DNA from: Eumeta japonica
Taxonomy: Eukaryota; Arthropoda; Insecta; Lepidoptera; Psychidae
Length of the DNA: 64,000 nt
NCBI GenBank assembly: GCA_005406025.1
Contig: BGZK01000006.1
Coordinates: forward strand, 992,001 to 1,056,000
Direction of reading: 5' to 3'
Positions within the stretch are counted from its first letter, which is position 1; the number at the start of each line of letters is the position of its first letter. The position numbers were made by a program, and so were the translations under genes. Under the pieces are notes generated by a model. It worked only from the letters and a program-made list of their open reading frames with translations. It searched no databases and was not told the DNA's origin. Below are positions 56,701-64,000 of this stretch, piece after piece.

Positions 56701-59496
56701 AAATAGACAGAGAACCAGACGAAAAACTCTCAATTTTCATATATAGAGGTCATTTATTATTCACGTCAAGTTTTTAGAAATTTTTTAAACTCCTTTCTCT
56801 CTGATGATATGTGTTGAGGTTTAAGATTAACACTCTCATTCAAAATTACGTTCATTTTATCGTCTACGAAATATCTAAAAATTATGGAAAACTAATATGG
56901 AAATTTAATAATGGAAATTATTTTTATTTCCCTTCACCCCACAACTCATTAAATTCTTTCTAAGCCACACTAAATTTTTTTCTCATAATATACTCTGCAA
57001 ATAGGTCTTTATGTAGATCTCCTAGTTTAGACATTATTGCATTGTTTTAAGGCAAAAAAATATGTGGCAATGATTTACGCTAGTTTTTGACGCCAAAATC
57101 ACAGAGTTATTGGCCCACCTGGCGGTTGTCGCTTCGGGCGAGGAGAGAAATCGTTGCCTGACAACGGCGAGTCAACGAAAACGTAAGTACAAGTGACATT
57201 TCGGGTTTTTTCCAAAGCCTCTTAATCCTTTCGAGTCACATGTGATTGATGGATGACTTCAATCTATAGACGCACTGGGTTCTACTGTGTTTTATTATGT
57301 GTATACTTTATATTCAAAATTGTTAATACAAATGTCTTCACGTAATTTGACAAAGTCAAATTACTAAAACTTACTCACATTAACATTACATTTATAGTGA
57401 GTTCATGGAAATATTTTATTTCTTTAAAACTTAATTAAATCAAGGCATATTGGCCCACTAAAGACACTAAAATTAATTTACATCAAAACTAGAATTTATT
57501 ACAAATTCAGATTCATTTTCCCTTGAAAACAAAATGCGATTGATGATTATTATTAAAATCCCAGACTTAGTGATATGAGTTTGAAATTAAGTAAAAGCAG
57601 AGTATATTGATGAGTAATCTATACAAATTATTACTAAATTATGTTAAATTTTGATATACATAAATAAATTTTGATAAACATAAATTTTGATATACACAAA
57701 AGAAATTAATGTATAAATTAAGAATACATTTTGTATTAAATCTGTGCGTGTTGCATGCATGTGTATATATGCACTTATCATACGTACTCTTGGGTAGTCA
57801 ACATGACCTCTTCCATGCGAGGAATATTTTGAGTATCCTCTTTTGATAGACCCATCAATGTTACTGTAAAACAAAAACACTACTTTATTTTCAGTAATTT
57901 TAAAACTAAAACTATTTATTGTACAAATTTAGCCAAATTCATTGTTATATTATTATAAAAATGTATATATAACGGAATAAAGTCAATGAAGGCTTTTTGC
58001 GAAAACACTCGTAGTTATATGCATACTAGTTTGCATAAAGAGGTTGGGTCATAACTTGTCGGTTGTTTTTAACACTCCTTACGCCCTAGTGTATGTGACT
58101 GTCTACATTTTCCTGAAGATATGCCTGGTTGGCATGAAACGTACGAAGAAATTAGCAATATAACGATTAACGGTAATCGGTAAGATAATTAAAAAATTAA
58201 CACTTGCTTAGGTGTTCGATATCTGTCAATCCTCTGGAATCAATATTCATTTCTTTGGATAGAGATACATAGTAGAGGGGCAGATTCGAGGGTCAGCGGT
58301 GGGTTGCATGCTGCATGTTAATGCGTGTTGCAGGCAAGCGTCTATTATGGATTACCGCGGAATTAGCATCTCACACAATAAAATATTCATATGCTGTTTG
58401 TATATGTACGTGTTATCCTAATATTTCTTAGGTACGTACATAAAAATAAATTCTTAATCCCTTTCTTTTAATTCCATTATGAACTGAAACCCAGTCCGAG
58501 TCCTAACACTAAGCCCGCTCCCAATTCTGTTCTCGATTTTTGTCCTAATTTCAATCTCATATTTGTAACTATCTATAGTTAGAAAAAAAAATAGTCACTT
58601 ATTTTATAATTATCCTCTAATTTGTAACTAAACTAATAAACAAAACAAAACATAGCTAGATTTTATTTTAATATTTCAATGACTGTTTGTGCGAAAACGT
58701 CACGTCAAAAGAGCAGTGACGGATACAACTGCCCTTTACTTATAGTATAGGGATTAGTCTGGCTTAAAAATGTTAGCAGTGTGTACATATATAATATCTT
58801 TAAGATTCGTATAAAAAGTAAGGATTGCTCTTCAGAAAATTGAAGGCTTTAACTTGGATAAATATTGTTAACAAACATGTTCTTATTTCAGAGAAACTTT
58901 GGTAATTTTTAATGTGAAAACTACTGAACCAATTTCATCATAAATTTTATACATGGTGCTTGTACCTCTGTGGAAAACATGGAGTTTAAATTATACGAAA
59001 ATAGGAATTAACCATTAAATAAGATTGGAAACGGCATTATGGACGGAACTGGAACAAAGCTGAAATTTGGATAGAAACCGGTATAGGAACAGATAAGCAT
59101 TGATTTATTTTTTGAGGTCATAAATTTTATGGTTACTAAAATATTCAAGAAAAAACAATTTTCTTTGGAAATTCATGTGAACTCGTTTTTCACATTTATC
59201 GATTTTTTTATTAGACTGGAAAAGTTAACGATACAATTGTGATCTAACACGAATCTACAAAAAATTAACAACGTAATTGAATATAAAAATTTTCAATACT
59301 AGGTACTCACGGCAGACGCAGTGCGTGGTCGTTCGCACGACGTCGAAGTAGACGTCGAATTTGACGCCGTCGCCTTTCCGGGCCAGCGCTTCGGCCAAAC
59401 GTCGTCCTTCCGCGTTGAACACGTCCGCGTAGTGACGTATCGCCTTTTTCCCATAGCACGGTGTTACTATTTTTCGGTGGCTACGCCAAGTGGGTC
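50748..59496 (-). CDS. Cytochrome P450, CYP4 clan (probably CYP340/CYP341-like), seven 3' exons
   Basis: Haem-thiolate monooxygenase, normally ER-bound, oxidising small hydrophobic molecules. Exons on the minus strand: 59,311-59,496 (C helix, GPTWRSHRKIVTPCYGKKA); 57,788-57,863 (LTLMGLSKEDTQNIPR); 55,544-55,826; 55,172-55,240 (I helix, SQEASAKIASGVLLFLAHLP); 52,037-52,211 (K helix ExxR as KEVLR); 51,558-51,737 (PGRF, and the haem loop FIPYSLGPMDCLG); 50,748-50,923 (GRVYAVSLIKTLVVWVLRRL, stop TAG). Every junction joins in frame at GT-AG sites, giving about 380 residues of a usual ~500. The N-terminal anchor exon was not found up to 64,000. The haem cysteine and ExxR are intact. The usual Arg two residues before the Cys is Met, and the I-helix acid of the (A/G)GxDTT motif is Phe (GLFTTS). 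Some lepidopteran subfamilies deviate here, so this need not mean inactivity. The long introns hold LINE and Penelope debris. Confidence 0.85.
50924..51557. other. Last intron of the P450 gene
   Basis: Contains an unassigned GC-richer patch at 51,125-51,190 (GATGGCGTAGCGTAGTCGTG). No further exon needed or seen. Confidence 0.45.
52300..52735 (-). mobile_element. Penelope-like element terminus fragment in a P450 intron
   Basis: The inverse of the outer part of the 20-21 kb element: GGCATGCAACCCACCG, CGAGAGGATTGACAGATATT, GACAGTCACGTCCACCAG and AGACAGCCACTAATAGACAT match the complement of 20,740-21,080. The small plus-strand frame here is not a gene. Confidence 0.65.
52736..54255. other. P450 intron, AT-rich part
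   Basis: Very AT-rich. A 63-residue plus-strand frame at 53,753-53,944 was looked at and not recognised. Probably old transposon sequence. Confidence 0.4.
54256..55120 (+). mobile_element. jockey/CR1-type LINE fragment in a P450 intron
   Basis: Opposite strand to the P450. VLYNFRKAFDCVYYKILIGK and IRHYGLTGRIYSW (near 54,890-54,990) are the reverse-transcriptase DLSKAFD region. Upstream, TWNVIKNGTGRMKD and EVTKFFEKFFVEIPVS are the typical linker before it. It is cut off just 50 bases before the I-helix exon, so its insertion came close to the splice donor of that exon. Confidence 0.75.
55827..57787. other. P450 intron with dispersed-repeat debris
   Basis: 55,960-56,145 is a lepidopteran dispersed repeat (AAAATCGGTATAGTGGTTTA, GAAAACGTAACAGACAAAC). 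56,330-56,480 belongs to a degenerate TTTCGATTT / TCTCGATT family. 57,105-57,182 is a plus-strand exon-like block described among the findings. Confidence 0.5.
58040..58385 (+). mobile_element. Penelope-like element terminus fragment
   Basis: Nearly the same as 20,820-21,150: TTGGCATGAAACGTACG, AACACTTGCTTAGGTGTTCG, GGGTTGCATGCTGCATGTTA. It lies in the P450 intron between the C-helix exon and the next exon. Only the outer end is present, as with the copy at 52.3 kb. Confidence 0.75.
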
Positions 59497-60230
59497 CTTT
59501 TATTGAATAAAACATTTTTTTATGTTAAACTAGCGGCCACCCGCCCGCTTCGATGAACGTAATTTGAATAATAAAAAAAATAAATTTAGTTTAGCATTTT
59601 TTTTATTACTCAAATATTCCTCCGGTTTCGCTCCCGTGGACATGGAACGAATTCCTTCATTTTCTATGTCGGCCTATTTTTCTGTCAATTTTGATTACAA
59701 TTGTGCTCATGCTCACGATGCGATTCTGGTTCCATTGCCGAGTACGTTCCCCGTCCAGCTATCGATTCAAATACAGGTCTCGATACCGATCTTGCTCCTA
59801 CCGTAGGTATTAATGGTAGTGGTAACAAATCACAATTTACACAGCAACTGACATTCAAATGAACATAATATTATAAGAATACTAAAAGTATATATAATAA
59901 TAATTCCGCACCGAACGGTCAAAGACGGATACAGATACACATCGTTTTCCCACACTCGTTTTCGACCTTAGTCCTGTTCTTGAAATCGAGAACGGGACTA
60001 GGCCTCGCTTTCGATTCTGACCTTGGTCCCATTCTCGATCTGCTTTCTAGCCCATTTTCGATTCGGATTCCGTTCATGATTCATTTGCCGCTCCTCGCAT
60101 TTGATTTCGTCTCGATCTAATCCAGATTCCGATTTTGCTCCCGGTCTCAATGGCGATTCCACTTTTGATTTATTTCCAATAAATTATACAATTTTTAAGA
60201 GTTTCTTTTTCATGCAGGAACCCTAAAAAT
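58440..60230. repeat. Patches of a degenerate GA/TC-hexamer repeat
   Basis: Patches at 58,450-58,560, 59,030-59,090, 59,690-59,800 and 59,945-60,175 are made of loosely repeated words such as TTCTCGATTTC, CTCGATCT and GATTCCGATT (or the complement, GGAATCGGGA). They flank the C-helix exon of the P450 at 59,311-59,496. Open frames across them are by-products. Confidence 0.6.
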
Positions 60231-60835
60231 ATCGCGATAAAAATATCTTAAAAGTAGCCCAGTAAGCTCCTCTACCGTCCAGTGGAAGCCAGTGGAAGAC
60301 ATAGTGATCTATTTAGCCTTTCCGAAGATACCCTAGACAAACAGACAAATGGACAGACACAGAGGCTTATTTTTTTCATATGAACCTTTTTTGACAATTA
60401 GCAACACAACAAAAGGAATCAACCAAACCGGTGGAGCCATTTCCAAGTGATGCTCTTCCGTACATGTAGCAATTGATTTTATTTATACAGATTACTGACA
60501 CATTATTAATTATTTATTTATAAATCATCTATTTAAATATAGACATAGCCGTTATCCGTCCACTTTGCTGAGAATAAACTAATATTGAACAATAAAGAAC
60601 ACTTGTCTATGGAATCTAGATCTGACACTCACTTACCTTGATTTATTATTATTATCTGTATATCATTGTTTAATTATGGTTCGTATTCAATATTTGTTAA
60701 CTATCTTAGTTAAATTCATATATTTATTCGATTTGCCTAAAGTGAGTCCATTACATATGTCGTCGTCGTTAAGTTAGATTTTTTTAGGTCACTTCTGAGA
60801 CAACGCATTCTACAATCTTTTGAAGTAGGATCACG

Positions 60836-60843
60836 TATTTATA
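60836..60843 (-). promoter_or_regulatory. TATA-like box upstream of the P450 exons
   Basis: TATAAATA on the minus strand, followed about 200 bases later by CAAG|GTAAGTGAG (60,637), a strong donor site. It could be a promoter and non-coding first exon for the P450. No coding N-terminal exon was found between here and 59,496, so the link is speculative. Confidence 0.25.
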
Positions 60844-61249
60844 ACACGGCTCACTGACGTGGCAATGGCACGATAGAACACAATAACATCTACCTTATAT
60901 GAGCTGACCAGCGCTTGTTTGTTATGTGTATTACATAAATTAGGCCAGTTAGCCCTACGTTCAATTAGGAATATTTTAAATAGTAAATTGGTTTTATGTG
61001 ATTATCTTGCCGTGCAATTGCCTCATTATTTTATTTATTATATAAATTATGTTGGTAGGTAATTTGTTAAGAAACAATTTGTGAGAACGTTGGTGAATAG
61101 GTGCTTCTGTATGTACTAACTAAAGCAAATGACTTGACTTTACATGAGATGTCATAACTCTCTGCAGAGAGAAAACTGCGTTGTACCATTTGCATTTTGG
61201 TACACTTTATGTTTTCGATGGGATGACTTTTAATTGCCCGTTACGAAAT

Positions 61250-61920
61250 CTGAAAATTTCTCATAAAATTTTCAAAAAGTGTTATTTGCAATATCTTTTA
61301 AACGGTTGAATCGATAAATTCCAAGATATCAATAGCTCTTCTCCTGAAAAAAAAAAACAACATTTAACATTGTAAATTGCATTGGAATCGGTTGGTTCGT
61401 TTTAGAGATATAGAGATATCGAAAATTCAAAAGAAGTGTTTTTCGAATCAACTCAAATTTCTTGTTGTTGTTGAACATGTTAAATTATGTTTGGTATACG
61501 GCTATCTTTTTCTGCTTAAAAAACTGCGTCGAATGGTGTAAAGAGGATCAAAATTGAACAACATCGTAGTTGAAGAATTAAAAATACATCATTTTTTTTA
61601 AATAAACAAAGATATTTGAACTTGAAGAGGTCAAAACATGTTACACTTTTGAAATCGTAGAGCTTGAAAAGAACTAAAATTTATTGCTATTTATATATTG
61701 GAACGCAATAAGTTCAAAACTAGCAAGAAGTTTCAAGGATGACCTGTAGATCAACCGTCTTTCGGATTTTTGAGCTCGAAAACACAAAATCTTGTATACA
61801 ACTATATTTCTGAACTCAAGGACCTCAAAAGCACATCGAGATTCATTATAACGGGAAGTTTTAGAAATGGCCTTAAGGATCTTGTTTTCCACACGCTCCG
61901 GACAAAACTAAAAAAGCTTA
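61250..61920 (+). repeat. Dispersed repeat, copy 3
   Basis: The longest copy of the family also at 41.5 and 45.4 kb: AAGAAGTTTCAAGGATGACC, GATCAACCGTCTTTCGGA, TTTTTGAGCTCGAAAAC. No transposase-like coding seen; the 72-residue minus frame across it is not supported. Confidence 0.6.
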
Positions 61921-64000
61921 AATAAAGTAGCTAATAGAAAAAATTGAATCGCCTTCGAAAAGTTTTTAGTTATAATAATTATTTGAAAAAATGTAAAGAA
62001 TTCAAAGAAACAATAAATACCCTGATGAAAGGGCCGGATACAAAAATTAACTGGAGGTAACCAAACTCAAACGCCTATAATATAGTCATGAATGTAAAAA
62101 TTGAGTTAAAACAATGTCAAATGACGAAAGCCGGGAGACAGCTGCTTCTGGCATATCTTGGCTATATATTTTCTAGACGGTTTGATTTTTGAAAGTTATT
62201 TTATGTTTAGCATTGAAAATGCTCTTTTGATCACTTCAATAAAAAAAGTACCCGTTTTCAATAAAAGTGCGACAAGGGCCTATCGTCCTCAATTATTAAG
62301 TTAAAGGAATAAAAATAGTATAAAAAGATACGCCATTGTGTTACGTTCGCTACATTACTCAATTTTATAAGATGTTCTGTTTTAAATTAAAATAAAAAAT
62401 TTGGTTGCCTGTAAAGTCGGTATACGGGCGAAAGTTTTACGTGACAACGACTTTGAATGGTAAAATCATTTTAATGTGAATATTCATTCGTATAGTAGGA
62501 AGAAGGATGAAATAATAGTAACAATTTAAAACATTTATTTATACAAAGAATTATATTTAAAACATTAATTTATACAAAGAATCTCGCACTGAATTTCATA
62601 TTAACAAAATTTTATTTTTACCTTTACACATACATACGTATTTATATACAAATATACATACAATAACTTGCAATACATTTGCAAGCTATGCTAATTCTCT
62701 AGTGCTGCGCGCGGCAGACCGATCATAGTTGAGTGGGAGAGACGCGGCATTCGGCGGGCCTCTCTCTCGTTCGGTGACTCATCGTTACGTTACCGAGCGT
62801 TACACCTTTTTCATAAGTGACTCCCAGCCGCAACCTAATTTAAGACGTTGTCACGTCAAAAAAAAAACAAATTTTCAACCTATTTTTTTTGAGACTATTT
62901 TAAAGAATCTCAAATTTCTATAAAAAAAAGTTGTTATTATTTTAACACAAACTTCTCTGGAGTATTGTTTTTTATCTATCTTATGAACCTCCTCGGAACC
63001 TCGGTATATGCTTAATAGTACTTTTGTGGTTCATTAAAATGCTTAGTCATATTAAACTGGCATATTATTTTACAAAAGGGTATGATATGTGCAAGAAAAG
63101 TTGTAATAGCATAATTTTGATTGTAACATTAATTGGGAGCTGTCATTTTTAATAAATTGGCGTTACTTATTTGATGCGCATTAGAAAAAAATTGCGCGTT
63201 ACGATAGCTCTTAGTTCAGTTTGCTATGACATCTAGTAGTTACCATAGTTATTGACAAACACTATTGTAATAATAATCAATAGAGTCTAGTAAGTCTAGG
63301 TAAGTAATTAAGCTGTTAGAAGATAAGCAAGGACAAGGCCTGTATAGAACGGTAAAAAAAAATATTAATTTTTTGATAGTCACAAAAAAATCAGTGTTTT
63401 AGAGGCTTTTAAAGGGCATTTTTAAACCTATTCAGATATTTATTTATTTAAATTTGTTATTTTTGTGTTACTCATTATTTTTCATTTATTGAAAATAATG
63501 AAAATTTGGAATCCGTATCATTCAGGGTAAATTTAACATAACATGAAATATTTGCTGTTCGTATTATTATATTTGCTGTATATATATTAATTATATTTAT
63601 TTACTTATATGTAGAACGCAAATTTTTGTAAACCAAAACCGACTGAAGACTACAGCGCGTGAGTCGGCAGGGTGTATAGACCGACATCAACTCCAGAAAA
63701 TCAATCGATTAAGTAGGTACTATAAATATTTAATTAATAATAATTTTACGTATTTAAATTTCTTTTACGGCCTTCATTAATTATTATTAATATTTTTTTT
63801 AGTTTAAGGGTTTTTTGAAGTGGCTTTTATTTTAATTTTTTTATATCATTTATTATATGTACCTTTGATTATTAAATTATTCTTCAGTACACTCGAAAGT
63901 GCATCACGAGATTTGTATTTTTTTTCAAACGTGTCTCTCATTGTCTCGACTTTTTTTTGATTTTTAAGTTCAATATCAATTTCAATTTACGTCGTAGATG
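61921..64000. other. AT-rich region without recognised gene
   Basis: One GC-rich block at 62,700-62,830 (GCGCGCGGCAGACCGATC, CGTTACGTTACCGAGCGTTA) stands out and may be the body of a short transposon. The rest is AT-rich. The missing P450 N terminus was looked for on the minus strand and not found. Confidence 0.45.

Noticed and set aside
59321..59506. Plus-strand open frame opposite the C-helix exon.
   Set aside because: Antisense shadow of the P450 exon.
60637..60655. 19-base micro-exon candidate (after ATACAG, before GTAAGTGAG) on the minus strand.
   Set aside because: Cannot be joined to the P450 exons in a coding frame and has no coding content; kept only as part of a speculative leader.
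1..64000. CRISPR-like or bacterial features.
   Set aside because: Repeats are diverged satellites and transposons; gene structure with GT-AG introns and TATA promoters is eukaryotic.

Overview
The window is nuclear DNA from an insect, almost certainly a moth or butterfly. It is AT-rich, its genes are cut into short GT-AG exons, and it is crowded with decayed transposons. Several short dispersed repeats look lepidopteran: a SINE-like 'CCCATGGACACT' block, an 'ACCGGCCAAGTGC' block, and 'ACTAATATTATAAATGCG' ends with CTGTCTGTCTGT stretches. No tRNA, rRNA, CRISPR array or bacterial-type operon was seen.

Region by region: (1) Bases 1-41.5 kb form a large, diverged inverted duplication. The left arm reads: R1-type LINE remnant (1-2226), satellite-like array (2.2-5.3 kb), a piggyBac-like element (6.1-8.5 kb), a Tc1/mariner-superfamily element with long terminal repeats (8.56-11.3 kb), then gene and mariner fragments (11.4-15 kb). 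The right arm carries the mirror images in reverse order: gene and mariner fragments (22.2-29.4 kb), satellite (31.9-38 kb, split by a 1.8 kb transposon), and the same LINE (38-40.6 kb). The unpaired centre (15-22.2 kb) holds a Penelope-like element that is itself a hairpin, plus a Tc-like transposase fragment. (2) Within and beside the duplication lie two minus-strand genes of one small family of secreted glycine-rich peptides. Copy A (21.4-30.3 kb) predicts 90 residues and copy B (44.65-48.98 kb) predicts 68. Each has a 57-base signal-peptide exon, a 13-19 base micro-exon, then glycine/alanine/serine exons joined by phase-1 introns. The left arm holds a broken third copy in opposite orientation. 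(3) 50.7-59.5 kb holds seven exons of a minus-strand CYP4-clan cytochrome P450. They cover the C-helix region to the C terminus in perfect splice phase; the first ~115 residues were not found. (4) 59.5-64 kb is non-coding repeat-rich sequence.

The peptide genes share a TATA promoter and a near-identical signal exon, but their mature parts differ completely. They look like a fast-evolving secreted family; their function cannot be read from sequence. The P450 is an independent neighbour. Nearly everything else is transposon debris. Copy A and the left-arm fragment point towards each other, so read-through transcription could give double-stranded RNA.
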